Positions 1 to 5,965 are shown, counted from the stretch's first letter. The stretch is 9,022 nt of DNA from Streptosporangiaceae bacterium (GCA_030040475.1 JASHTQ010000676.1:1-9022); one strand, 5' to 3'. Program-made: numbers and translations. Notes: generated from the sequence alone by a model not told the origin.

Positions 1-1
1 C

Positions 2-214
2 GTGACCAAGGGCGACGCCAACAACGCCCCCGACTCCCCGGCCCGCCCCGCCTCCGACGTCGTGGGCGTCTTCTCCCACGACATCCCCCGCGGCGGCTAC
101 CTCCTCGCCGACCTGCACCGCCCGATGGTCCTGGGCCTGCTCGCCGCCGCCATCGCCCTGTTCTTCACCGCCGGCCCCCTGCTCCGCTACGCCCGCCAGC
201 CCCAGACCCCCTGA
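2..214 (+). CDS. Signal peptidase I, SipW/archaeal-eukaryotic (S26B) type, C-terminal fragment
   Basis: This is the 3' end of a gene that begins left of the window. The reading frame is open from base 2, and the GTG there reads as an internal Val, not as a start. The first residues, TKGDANNAPD, match the conserved late box of signal peptidase I, where the Gly-Asp-Asn lies near the active site. A 'VVGVFSHDIPRGGYLL' segment follows, then a C-terminal hydrophobic anchor (about residues 41-65, PMVLGLLAAAIALFFTAGPL), and a short basic tail. The C-terminal anchor and the KGDAN box fit the SipW/archaeal-like S26B group better than LepB. The catalytic Ser and Lys/His would lie upstream and cannot be checked. 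The enzyme would cleave signal peptides at the outer face of the membrane. Its last 50 bases overlap the 3' end of the convergent methyltransferase gene. The family call is from recognition of the box only. Confidence 0.72.
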   Translation: MTKGDANNAPDSPARPASDVVGVFSHDIPRGGYLLADLHRPMVLGLLAAAIALFFTAGPLLRYARQPQTP

Positions 215-1049
215 CCACCCCGTCCCTGATGGCCACAAGCAGGAACCGGCGCTGCAGGTTGGTGACCGGCCAGCGGCCGCGGTCCGCCCACGCCGCCCGC
301 AGCCGCTCCCGGTGTGCCGGCAGCGAGTAGCCGGGGATCGCCCAGCTGATCACGCGCAGGTAGTAGATCACCGCCGCCACGTCGTTGAAGTGCTGGACCT
401 CCTCGCCGGCGATCGCGGTGACCACCCGCAGCCCGGCCTCGGTAACCTGCTGCCGCGCCACCGGCAGCCAGCTGTCCCGCTGCGCCGGGACGGCCAGGCC
501 AAGCAGCCGGTACAGCCCCTCGTAGCTGCTGAAGTCCACCTGCTGGGTGACGAACGCGCCGCCCGGCGCAAGCACCCGGCTCACCTCAGCGGCCCGGAAC
601 GCCTCGTGCCGGTTGATCACCAGCCCGAAGGCCCCGTCCCTGAACGGCAGCCGGCCGCCGGAGCCGTCCGGCGCCGTGTTGTCAGGCGGGTCCTCGTTCT
701 GCACCACCGGGATGCCGAGCGGCCGCAGCCGCGCCGCCGCCACCGGCACGTTCGGCGGCCAGGCCTCGGTCGCCACCGCCCTGGCCGGCCAACACCCGGA
801 CCCCGCCCCGGACCCCGACCCCGACCCTGACCCGAGCCGCGACCACACCCGCGACAGCACCTCGCCGCCGCCGGTCCCCATGTCCAGCATGGTCGCCGCC
901 GAGCCCGCGTGGCGCGCGTAGCGCGCCACCTCCCGCCGGTAGCTCCACGGCAGCGGCTCGGTGCTCGACCGCCGCATCAGCCAGGAGAAGTCCCACCCGG
1001 AAAACGGCGCCGCCAGCGCCGCGGCCTCGAGCTCCTCATAGCTGGGCAC
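165..1049 (-). CDS. Class I SAM-dependent methyltransferase with Gly-Ser insertion
   Basis: The 294-residue protein has a Rossmann methyltransferase core. Motif I is LDMGTGGGEVL (residues 55-65), a motif II-like acidic residue is Glu95 (ATEAW), and the LPFRDGAFGLVINRHEAF segment (about 134-151) followed by VLAPGGAFVTQQV (159-171) corresponds to the motif III/post-motif region. The NRHE variant is typical of a group of uncharacterised actinobacterial methyltransferases. The substrate cannot be inferred. Two parts are unusual: a GSGSGSGSGAGSG tract at residues 73-85 between the first helix and strand 2, and a low-complexity Gly/Arg/Ser tail (281-294) encoded opposite the signal peptidase gene. 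The start is GTG at 1049-1047, immediately after the TAG stop of the upstream PCD/VOC gene, so translation is probably coupled. I see only a weak AGGG-like ribosome site. A shorter family-length protein would end near residue 278. Confidence 0.85.
   Translation of the reverse strand: MPSYEELEAAALAAPFSGWDFSWLMRRSSTEPLPWSYRREVARYARHAGSAATMLDMGTGGGEVLSRVWSRLGSGSGSGSGAGSGCWPARAVATEAWPPNVPVAAARLRPLGIPVVQNEDPPDNTAPDGSGGRLPFRDGAFGLVINRHEAFRAAEVSRVLAPGGAFVTQQVDFSSYEGLYRLLGLAVPAQRDSWLPVARQQVTEAGLRVVTAIAGEEVQHFNDVAAVIYYLRVISWAIPGYSLPAHRERLRAAWADRGRWPVTNLQRRFLLVAIRDGVVRGSGAGGRSGAGGRR
795..833 (-). repeat. Low-complexity Gly-Ser hexanucleotide repeat inside the methyltransferase gene
   Basis: Thirteen codons alternate GGG with TCN or GCG and encode GSGSGSGSGAGSG. 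On the plus strand the period is 6 bp (ccccga/ccccgg). It sits between motif I and motif II of the methyltransferase, where a loop can tolerate extra length. Such tracts often vary in copy number by slippage, so length differences between strains are expected (inference). Confidence 0.85.
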
Positions 1050-1736
1050 CTAGTCGCGGCCCTGCCAGGTGCAGATGCACGCCTCGTTGCCCTCGGGGTC
1101 GGCGAGCACCCAGAACGCGGGCGCCTCCGCGTCGTAGGTCAGCTTGCCGCCCGCCGCGATCGTGGCCTCGATCCGCCCGGGCGCCTCGTCGTCCGGCACG
1201 TTCACGTCCAGGTGGATCCGGTTGCGCTGCGGTCGCGGCGCGTCCATCTGCTGGAACCAGACCGCGGGACCCTCGCCGAGCGGGTCGACGAGCCCGTTCA
1301 CAGGCCCCGAACGTCCCGGCTCGTCCCGGTAGCCGAGCACCGCCTTCCAGAACGGCCTGATCGCCGGGATGTCCATCGCGTCGATCCCGATCTCGAGCGC
1401 CTGCGTGGCCCTGGGCGTGGCAGCAGATTCGGTCGGCCGCCGGAAGTCGCCCTGCACCGCGGCCGAGATCTGCCGTGCCAGCTCCACGTCGTGCGGCGTC
1501 ACCCACCCGATCGCCGCCGTCTGCACCGACAGGATCACCCGGTCCGCGCGCACGTCCATCCGCAGGTGCCCGTCGGCTCCCGGCACCGCCGCCGCCCGGG
1601 CGGCCACGTCCGCGGCCAGCGGCAGCGATCCGGTCAGCACCTCCGTGCGCAGCTCGCCGAGGACGAGCCGCCAGCCAAGACCGCTCACCGCCTCCGACGC
1701 CGCGCCCCGGCTCAGCTTGGTATAAGAGTCATCCAT
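1050..1736 (-). CDS. Pterin-4a-carbinolamine dehydratase-like / VOC (glyoxalase-like) fusion protein
   Basis: The 228-residue protein has two domains. Residues about 15-95 resemble pterin-4a-carbinolamine dehydratase (PCD/DCoH), with the late signature WVTPHDVELARQI at 78-90. Residues about 111-226 form a glyoxalase-like VOC domain, from LEIGIDAMDIPAIRPFWKAV through RIHLDVNV (174-180) to LADPEGNEACICTW (211-224), with His175 and Glu218 as possible metal ligands. In PCDs the active site uses a His-His pair and a later His. By my alignment these positions are Gly56-His57 and Ala74, so two of three are lost and dehydratase activity is doubtful. PCD-VOC fusions are known in actinobacteria, but I know of no established reaction for them. 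The start is ATG at 1736, preceded by an AGGCGG-like site. The gene lies 38 nt after the alpha/beta hydrolase and its TAG stop touches the methyltransferase start. Confidence 0.85.
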   Translation of the reverse strand: MDDSYTKLSRGAASEAVSGLGWRLVLGELRTEVLTGSLPLAADVAARAAAVPGADGHLRMDVRADRVILSVQTAAIGWVTPHDVELARQISAAVQGDFRRPTESAATPRATQALEIGIDAMDIPAIRPFWKAVLGYRDEPGRSGPVNGLVDPLGEGPAVWFQQMDAPRPQRNRIHLDVNVPDDEAPGRIEATIAAGGKLTYDAEAPAFWVLADPEGNEACICTWQGRD

Positions 1737-1774
1737 GCCGCCTATCGTGCCCTACCGGCCCCGCCCCCAGGCAA

Positions 1775-2581
1775 TCAGCCCGAGTGGCGCTGCAGGAAGT
1801 CCAGGGTCTGGGTGTTGAAGCCCTCGACGTCCTCGTAGATCGCCGCGTGCGCGCAGTCCTCGAACACCAGGACCTCGGAATTGGCGATCGCGTCGGTCAG
1901 CGGGGCGGCGAACCGCGTCGAGCAGACGGTGTCGTACCGCCCGAACGTGATCAAGGTAGGCGCCGTGATCGAGGGCAGCACGCTACGGGCGTCATGCGAG
2001 AGCACGGCGCCCGACTGCCGTATGAGCGCATCCACCGGCGGCATCGGCCGGCTGCGGACGAAGTCGGCGAGCGACTCGATGTACTCCGGCTTGGCCGCGT
2101 AAAGCTCCGGGGTGAAGCAGTAGGGGAAGATCCCCTGGATGACCATCTCGGTCACGCTGCCAAGCCCCTCCGCCTCCACCCGCCAGGTGTTCACCACGGC
2201 GCGCAGGAACGGGTCGCTCGCGTCCCAGGTGCTGTGCAGCGACAGCGTCTTGACCCGCTCCGGGTGCTTGCCGGCCAGCCACATCCCGGTAGCCCCGCCC
2301 AGCGACACGCCGAACACGTGCGCCTGCCCGATCCCCGTCGCGTCCATGAACGCGGCCACGTCGTCGGCGAACAATTCGGTCGTGTACTCCCCCTCCGGCT
2401 TGCCGGACAGGCCCGCTCCGCGCAAGTCGACGGAATAGCAGGTGAAGTGCTTGGCGTAATCGGCCACCTGGAACGCGTAGCACGCCTGGTCGGCCGCCAG
2501 GTACGGGATGAGGACCATCGGCTCGCCCTCGCCCTGCACCTCGTAGTAGACGTCGATTCCGTTCGCTTGCACCGTAGGCAT
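1775..2581 (-). CDS. Alpha/beta hydrolase
   Basis: The 268-residue protein is a typical single-domain alpha/beta hydrolase. It has the N-terminal strand pair (NGIDVYYEVQGEGEPMVLI), a DLRGAGLS turn (52-59), and a nucleophile elbow GVSLG with Ser93. The likely catalytic acid is Asp217 (FGRYDTV), and His245 (DCAHAAIYE) completes the triad. The cap region is about residues 120-195. The usual His-Gly oxyanion motif after strand 3 (LIHG) is replaced by LIPYLAADQ, so the oxyanion hole is atypical. It could be an esterase, lactonase, dienelactone hydrolase-like or other C-C/C-O hydrolase; the sequence does not decide. The start is ATG at 2581, supported by a GGGAGGG ribosome site 4 nt upstream. It is the first gene of the minus-strand cluster and is divergent from catalase. 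Confidence 0.9.
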   Translation of the reverse strand: MPTVQANGIDVYYEVQGEGEPMVLIPYLAADQACYAFQVADYAKHFTCYSVDLRGAGLSGKPEGEYTTELFADDVAAFMDATGIGQAHVFGVSLGGATGMWLAGKHPERVKTLSLHSTWDASDPFLRAVVNTWRVEAEGLGSVTEMVIQGIFPYCFTPELYAAKPEYIESLADFVRSRPMPPVDALIRQSGAVLSHDARSVLPSITAPTLITFGRYDTVCSTRFAAPLTDAIANSEVLVFEDCAHAAIYEDVEGFNTQTLDFLQRHSG

Positions 2582-2610
2582 GCTGCCCTCCCGGGTCCGT
2601 CGTTGACACG

Positions 2611-2616
2611 ATCCTA
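2611..2616 (-). promoter_or_regulatory. Possible -10 element for the alpha/beta hydrolase cluster
   Basis: On the minus strand TAGGAT lies 30 nt upstream of the hydrolase ATG, and a GGGAGGG ribosome site lies between them. Transcription starting 6-8 nt downstream would give a leader of about 23 nt. No good -35 hexamer is visible at the usual spacing, so this is a weak prediction from the -10 alone. Confidence 0.35.
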
Positions 2617-2733
2617 GGGGCCGGCCGCCCCCGAGGATTGCCCGGTGGCAGCATGTTTATGAGGGACCTCGCCGGGCACGGGCCGGTAATTCACGCCCGC
2701 CGGGCGCGGGTTGCCGACGCCCCGTCCAACACG

Positions 2734-2739
2734 AGGAGG
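2734..2739 (+). promoter_or_regulatory. Catalase ribosome binding site that fixes its start
   Basis: AGGAGG, a full anti-16S match, lies 7 nt before the ATG at 2747. The frame stays open upstream to a TTG at 2711, but that start has no ribosome site and would add 12 residues unlike catalase N-termini. The site therefore favours the ATG. Confidence 0.85.
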
Positions 2740-2746
2740 CACAGCG

Positions 2747-4198
2747 ATGACAGAACTCAAGCCGACCACCACCGACGCCGGTGCGCCGGTCGAAAGCGAC
2801 GAGCACTCGCTGACCGTCGGCCCCGACGGCCCGGTCCTGCTGCAGGATCACTACCTGATCGAGCAGATGGCCAACTTCAACCGCGAGCGGATCCCCGAGC
2901 GCCAGCCGCACGCCAAGGGCGGCGGCGCGTTCGGCCATTTCGAGGTGACGAACGACGTCAGCGCGTACACGATGGCGGCGGTGTTCCAGCCGGGCACGCG
3001 GACGGACACGCTGATCCGGTTCTCCACCGTGGCCGGGGAGCGGGGCAGCCCCGACACCTGGCGTGACCCGCGCGGGTTCGCGCTGAAGTTCTACACCACC
3101 GAGGGCAACTACGACATGGTCGGGAACAACACCCCGGTGTTCTTCGTCCGCGACCCGCTGAAGTTCCAGCACTTCATCCGCTCGCAGAAGCGCCGCGCCG
3201 ACAGCAACCTGCGCGACCACGACATGCAGTGGGACTTCTGGACGCTGTCGCCGGAGTCGGCGCACCAGGTGACCTGGCTGATGGGGGACCGCGGCATCCC
3301 GCGGAGCTGGCGGCACATGAACGGTTACAGCTCCCACACGTACCTGTGGATCAGCGCGGCGGGCGCGAAGTTCTGGGTGAAGTACCACTTCAAGACCGAC
3401 CAGGGCATCGAGTTCCTGACCCAGGACGAGGCCGACCGCCTGGCCGGCGCTGACGCCGACTACCACCAGCGCGACCTGTACGCCGCGATCGGGCGCGGGG
3501 AGTACCCGAGCTGGACGCTGAAGATGCAGATCATGCCGTTCGAGGACGCCAGGACCTACCGGTTCAACCCGTTCGACCTGACCAAGGTCTGGCCGCACTC
3601 GGACTACCCGCTCGTCGAGGTCGGCCGGCTCACCCTGGACCGCAACCTGACCGACTACCACACCGAGATGGAGCAGGCCGCGTTCGAGCCGAACAACCTG
3701 GTCCGCGGCATCGCGCTGAGCCCGGACAAGATGCTGCTGGCCCGCGGCTTCTCCTACGCCGACGCGCACCGCGCCCGGCTCGGCGTCAACTACAAGCAGA
3801 TCCCGGTCAACGCCCCGAAGGTCCCTGTGCACTCCTACAGCAAGGACGGCGCGATGCGGATCCGCAACGTCTCCGACCCGGTCTACGCGCCCAACTCCAA
3901 GGGCGGCCCGCGCGCCGACACCGAGCACTACCAGCCCGACTACTGGTACGCCGACGGCGACCTGGTCCGCTCCGCCTACACCCTGCGCGCGGACGACGAC
4001 GACTGGGGCCAGCCGGGCACGATGGTCCGCGAGGTCCTCGACGACGCCGCCCGCGACCGCCTGGTCGCCAACATCGCCGGCCACCTGCTGGACGGCGTGA
4101 GCGAGCCCGTCCTGCAGCGCGCCTTCGCCTACTGGCGCAACGTCGACAAGACCCTAGGCGACCGAGTAGAAGCCGCCGTCCGCGCCAAGCAGCCCTAG
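2747..4198 (+). CDS. katA: Monofunctional heme catalase (small-subunit, clade 3)
   Basis: This 483-residue catalase decomposes H2O2 to water and oxygen in the cytoplasm. The distal heme-side His is His55 in [20 protein letters not shown]. The distal Asn is in [15 protein letters not shown] (residues 123-137), and the proximal heme ligand is Tyr337 in [15 protein letters not shown]. The substrate-channel and core blocks [20 protein letters not shown] (91-110) and [25 protein letters not shown] (260-284) are intact. The length of about 480 and absence of a flavodoxin-like C-terminal domain fit the small-subunit clade, which typically binds NADPH. It is complete, with no missing key residue. The ATG start follows a full AGGAGG. 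It stands alone on the plus strand, ends at TAG, and is followed by several hairpins. The gene symbol is a family-level assignment. A nearby Mn-type transporter suggests a peroxide-stress context, which is inference. Confidence 0.97.
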   Translation: MTELKPTTTDAGAPVESDEHSLTVGPDGPVLLQDHYLIEQMANFNRERIPERQPHAKGGGAFGHFEVTNDVSAYTMAAVFQPGTRTDTLIRFSTVAGERGSPDTWRDPRGFALKFYTTEGNYDMVGNNTPVFFVRDPLKFQHFIRSQKRRADSNLRDHDMQWDFWTLSPESAHQVTWLMGDRGIPRSWRHMNGYSSHTYLWISAAGAKFWVKYHFKTDQGIEFLTQDEADRLAGADADYHQRDLYAAIGRGEYPSWTLKMQIMPFEDARTYRFNPFDLTKVWPHSDYPLVEVGRLTLDRNLTDYHTEMEQAAFEPNNLVRGIALSPDKMLLARGFSYADAHRARLGVNYKQIPVNAPKVPVHSYSKDGAMRIRNVSDPVYAPNSKGGPRADTEHYQPDYWYADGDLVRSAYTLRADDDDWGQPGTMVREVLDDAARDRLVANIAGHLLDGVSEPVLQRAFAYWRNVDKTLGDRVEAAVRAKQP

Positions 4199-4214
4199 AT
4201 AAAGATCCTTTATC
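4198..4214. repeat. AT-rich 7-bp inverted repeat at the catalase stop codon
   Basis: GATAAAG-ATC-CTTTATC is a perfect 7-bp inverted repeat with a 3-nt centre, beginning at the last base of the catalase stop codon. It is strikingly AT-rich for this DNA. As RNA the stem would be weak, so it may be a protein-binding site or part of the composite terminator rather than a terminator alone. Confidence 0.6.
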
Positions 4215-4251
4215 CAGAACGAGCCGTGGTACCCCACCCACCCGCGTTCTG
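4215..4251. repeat. Second inverted repeat downstream of catalase, with nested stem
   Basis: The arms CAGAACG (4215-4221) and CGTTCTG (4245-4251) are perfect reverse complements with a 23-nt loop. A nested GTGG (4226-4229)/CCAC (4234-4237) pair sits inside the loop. It starts on the base after the first inverted repeat ends. There is no U-tract. It may act in termination or mRNA 3'-end protection. Confidence 0.5.
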
Positions 4252-4263
4252 ACACTCCGGACA

Positions 4264-4327
4264 CCGTTCATGATCATGGCCAGTTTTATGTAAATATGAC
4301 CGAATCCTGGCCACGATCATGAAACGG
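4264..4327. terminator. Long inverted repeat between convergent genes, possible bidirectional terminator
   Basis: The arms at 4267-4283 (ttcatgatcatggccag) and 4307-4323 (ctggccacgatcatgaa) pair over 17 bp with one mismatch (A/G at 4276/4314). With a one-base bulge they extend to ccg/cgg at 4264 and 4327. The 23-nt loop is AT-rich (ttttatgtaaatatgac). The right arm contains the DUF6510 stop codon, TGA on the minus strand at 4319-4317. Position between two converging transcripts suits a bidirectional terminator, although neither side has a clear U-tract. It could instead be a copy of a dispersed intergenic palindrome family. Confidence 0.6.
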
Positions 4328-4595
4328 CCGCGCGCCGGAGGCTGGCCAGCCCCTGCAGGTCGACGCAGGTGACGCCGCGGACCTTGACGAAGACCATGAG
4401 CACTCCGTCGCACGTCCGGCAGCGCGCCACCGTGCCGAGGCCGGACTGGTAGACCGCAAGCTCGGCCACCTGGGCGACCGCGCCGCAGCAGCCGCAGGTG
4501 CCCGTCGCCGCGGTCATATCGGTGCCGAACAGCGACATCAACAGCCCGCCGATCGCGTTCCCGTCGAGGACGCCGCCGTCAAGGGGTCCCAGCAT
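4317..4595 (-). CDS. DUF6510-family small zinc-ribbon-like protein
   Basis: The 92-residue protein has two Cys pairs spaced like a zinc ribbon: Cys34-x2-Cys37 (CGCC) and Cys59-x2-Cys62 (CRTC), about 21 residues apart, with further cysteines at 36 and 77. The N-terminal LDGNAIGGLL and the ARC..CDGVLM-V segment match DUF6510 proteins as I remember them; the function of the family is not known. The start is ATG at 4595, with GGGAGG 5 nt upstream. It is the last gene of the minus-strand redox block, 45 nt after the flavin reductase, with a strong hairpin in between. Its stop lies inside the right arm of the long inverted repeat. A metal-binding or redox-accessory role for the neighbouring molybdoenzyme is a guess from position. 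Confidence 0.8.
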   Translation of the reverse strand: MLGPLDGGVLDGNAIGGLLMSLFGTDMTAATGTCGCCGAVAQVAELAVYQSGLGTVARCRTCDGVLMVFVKVRGVTCVDLQGLASLRRAAVS

Positions 4596-4609
4596 CGCCG
4601 CCTCCCTCA

Positions 4610-4636
4610 GGGCCGGCCGACTCAGCCGGCCGGCCC
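4610..4636 (-). promoter_or_regulatory. Strong GC hairpin between flavin reductase and DUF6510 genes
   Basis: GGGCCGGCC (4610-4618) and GGCCGGCCC (4628-4636) are perfect 9-bp reverse complements with a 9-nt loop; a shifted 7-bp pairing is also possible. On the minus strand the hairpin begins 4 nt after the reductase stop and ends just before the DUF6510 ribosome site. No U-tract follows, so an mRNA-stability element or partial attenuator lowering DUF6510 expression is more likely than a full terminator. Confidence 0.5.
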
Positions 4637-4640
4637 GTCG

Positions 4641-5381
4641 TCACTGCCCGGTCGCGCCGAAGCGCTCCGTCTTCACCCGCCCCGCCGGGTAGCCGAGCCC
4701 CACCAGGCCGGCCGCCACGGCCTCCACGAAGTTCGTCGGCCCGCACACGTACGCGAGCGCCCCCTCGGCGGCGCGGAACGCGACCTCCGCGAGCATGGCC
4801 GCGTCCACCCGCCGCGTGTACCCGGTCCAGCCGTCCGGATGGGACCGGGTCAGCGTGTGGATGACAGAAACGCCCGGCTCGGGACGCGACAGCTCGTCGC
4901 GGTAGATGACGTCCGGCCAGCTGCGCGAGGAGTACAGCAGCCGGACAGGAACCGGGCTGCCGGCCATGATCCGGCGCCGCAGGATGGCCCGCAGCGGGAC
5001 GACCCCCGAGCCGCCGGCCGCGAGCAGCAGCGGCCCGCCCACCTCCGGCTCCCAGACGAAGTAGCCGCCGATCGGGCCGCGCACCTCCATCTCGTCGCCG
5101 GCTCGCAGCTCCTGCGTCAGGTACGGGGAGGCCTCGCCGTCCTCCAGCCGCTCCACGGTGATCGCCAGCGGCTCGCCCGGCGCGGAGGCGATCGAGTAGG
5201 AGCGCTCGGCCTGGTAGCCGTCCTCGGCGGTGAGCCTGACGTCCAGGTGCTGCCCGGCCCGGTGCCCGGGCCAGTCAGGCACGCTGAGAACGATCGTGCG
5301 CACCGAGGCCGTCTCGGCCGTGACCGAGGAGACCGTGGCGGTCTGCCAGGTCAGTCGCCCGCGTACCGCTGTTCCCGCCAT
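4641..5381 (-). CDS. FAD-binding ferredoxin-NADP+ reductase-type oxidoreductase
   Basis: The 246-residue protein is an FNR-superfamily flavin reductase. The N-terminal beta-barrel (about 1-110) carries the FAD motif Arg60-Ser-Tyr-Ser63 and the isoalloxazine/phosphate-side RGPIGGYF (101-108). The NAD(P) domain begins with LLLAAGGSGVVPLRAIL (118-134), contains LLYSSR (148-153), and has YVCGPTNFVE (211-220), ending in ERFG as in FNR relatives. No 2Fe-2S domain or Cys cluster is present, so electrons must pass to a separate partner. The ATG at 5381 has a GGAG site and lies 31 nt inside the end of the molybdoenzyme gene, implying coupled translation. That pairing suggests it feeds or drains electrons from the Mo cofactor protein. 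The open frame extends further upstream, but those residues overlap the molybdoenzyme and are not FNR-like. Confidence 0.92.
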   Translation of the reverse strand: MAGTAVRGRLTWQTATVSSVTAETASVRTIVLSVPDWPGHRAGQHLDVRLTAEDGYQAERSYSIASAPGEPLAITVERLEDGEASPYLTQELRAGDEMEVRGPIGGYFVWEPEVGGPLLLAAGGSGVVPLRAILRRRIMAGSPVPVRLLYSSRSWPDVIYRDELSRPEPGVSVIHTLTRSHPDGWTGYTRRVDAAMLAEVAFRAAEGALAYVCGPTNFVEAVAAGLVGLGYPAGRVKTERFGATGQ

Positions 5382-5953
5382 GGGTCTCCGTACATGTTGT
5401 AGCCGTAGGTCTCCCAGAAGCCCGGCTGGTCGGTGTCCCGCAGCCGCAGCCCGCGCACCCACTTGGCGCTCTTCCAGAAGTACAGGTGCGGGACGAGCAG
5501 CCGCGCGGGCCCGCCGTGCTCGGCCGCCAGCGGGCCGCCCTCGTAGCCGAACGCGACCCAGGCCTTCCCGCCGGTCAGGTCCGCCACCGGCACGTTGGTC
5601 GTGTACCCGCCGTCGCAGAACGCCAGCGCGTACGGGTGGTCGTAGCCGACGAAGTCCAGCAGCACGTCGAGCGACACGCCCCGCCAGGTGGTGTCGAGCT
5701 TGGACCACCTGGTCACGCAGTGGATGTCCACCGTGACGGTCTCCGCCGGCAGCGCCTGGAATTCCTGCCAGCTCCACCGCTTCGGCTCGCGGCCGCCCTC
5801 GAGGGAGAACGTCCACTTCGCCAGCGCCGTGTGCGGGGTCGGCCCGGCGGACAGCACTGGGAAATCATGCGTCAGGTACTGGCCAGGCGGCACCCGGGCG
5901 GCGGTAGCCGCCTCCCGCCGCCGCCCGTGAAATCCGCGCGAGATGGGACTCAT
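5351..5953 (-). CDS. Sulfite oxidase-like molybdopterin-dependent oxidoreductase (cytosolic)
   Basis: The 200-residue protein is the oxidoreductase molybdopterin-binding domain of the sulfite oxidase/MsrP (YedY) group, without the dimerisation or heme domain of true sulfite oxidases. The Mo-ligating Cys is Cys79 in VDIHCVTRWSKLDTTWRGVSL. The family entry segment VPPGQYLTHDFPVLSAGPTP (21-40) and the late blocks AAEHGGPARLLVPHLYFWKS (143-162) and GFWETYGYNMYGDPWREQRY (178-197) are intact. There is no hydrophobic signal or twin-arginine motif before the domain, so it should be cytosolic. The substrate is unknown. The ATG at 5953 has no ribosome site but has TAATCT 6 nt upstream, which suggests a leaderless transcript. 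Its 3' end overlaps the flavin reductase start by 31 nt. Confidence 0.92.
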   Translation of the reverse strand: MSPISRGFHGRRREAATAARVPPGQYLTHDFPVLSAGPTPHTALAKWTFSLEGGREPKRWSWQEFQALPAETVTVDIHCVTRWSKLDTTWRGVSLDVLLDFVGYDHPYALAFCDGGYTTNVPVADLTGGKAWVAFGYEGGPLAAEHGGPARLLVPHLYFWKSAKWVRGLRLRDTDQPGFWETYGYNMYGDPWREQRYAGD

Positions 5954-5959
5954 ACCGGC

Positions 5960-5965
5960 AGATTA
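5960..5965 (-). promoter_or_regulatory. Leaderless -10 promoter for the molybdoenzyme gene
   Basis: On the minus strand TAATCT is followed by 6 nt and then the ATG at 5953. Transcription beginning 7 nt after the -10 would start on the A of the ATG, the usual arrangement of leaderless mRNAs in actinobacteria. The lack of any Shine-Dalgarno sequence supports this. No clear -35 is seen. Confidence 0.6.

Larger units (their letters stand above)
2582..2746. promoter_or_regulatory. Divergent regulatory region between hydrolase and catalase genes
   Basis: These 165 bp hold the 5' regions of two divergent genes, so they should contain both promoters. I see a TAATTC at 2687-2692 that could be a catalase -10, and a perfect short palindrome CGCCCG-C-CGGGCG at 2694-2706 just after it, which could be an operator or chance in such GC-rich DNA. 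No recognisable Fur/PerR, OxyR or CatR box stands out by eye. Confidence 0.4.

Noticed and set aside
2603..2608. TTGACA on the plus strand as a catalase -35
   Set aside because: No -10 like sequence lies 16-19 nt downstream, where the DNA is ccggccgccccc.
909..2617. Two long plus-strand open frames (309 and 380 codons) across the methyltransferase, PCD/VOC and hydrolase genes
   Set aside because: They are rich in Arg/Pro/His without any domain, and lie opposite three well-recognised genes; typical antisense openness of GC-rich coding DNA.
2694..2706. CGCCCG-C-CGGGCG palindrome as a catalase operator
   Set aside because: Such short GC palindromes are expected by chance in this DNA, and it does not match a regulator site I know; it is kept only as a remark under the divergent region.
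2711..2746. TTG start 12 codons upstream of the catalase ATG
   Set aside because: No ribosome site, whereas a perfect AGGAGG precedes the ATG.
2657..4084. 475-codon minus-strand frame opposite catalase
   Set aside because: Composition is Val/Arg/Gly/His-rich and lacks motifs; catalase on the other strand has all its family residues.
4264..4327. Insertion sequence ends
   Set aside because: No transposase or target-site duplication is seen, and the 23-nt space between the arms is too short for an IS; a palindromic repeat or terminator fits better.
5382..5816. Upstream extension of the flavin reductase frame
   Set aside because: The added residues are Arg/Gly/Ala-rich and overlap the molybdoenzyme in another frame; the ATG at 5381 has a ribosome site and begins where FNR proteins begin.
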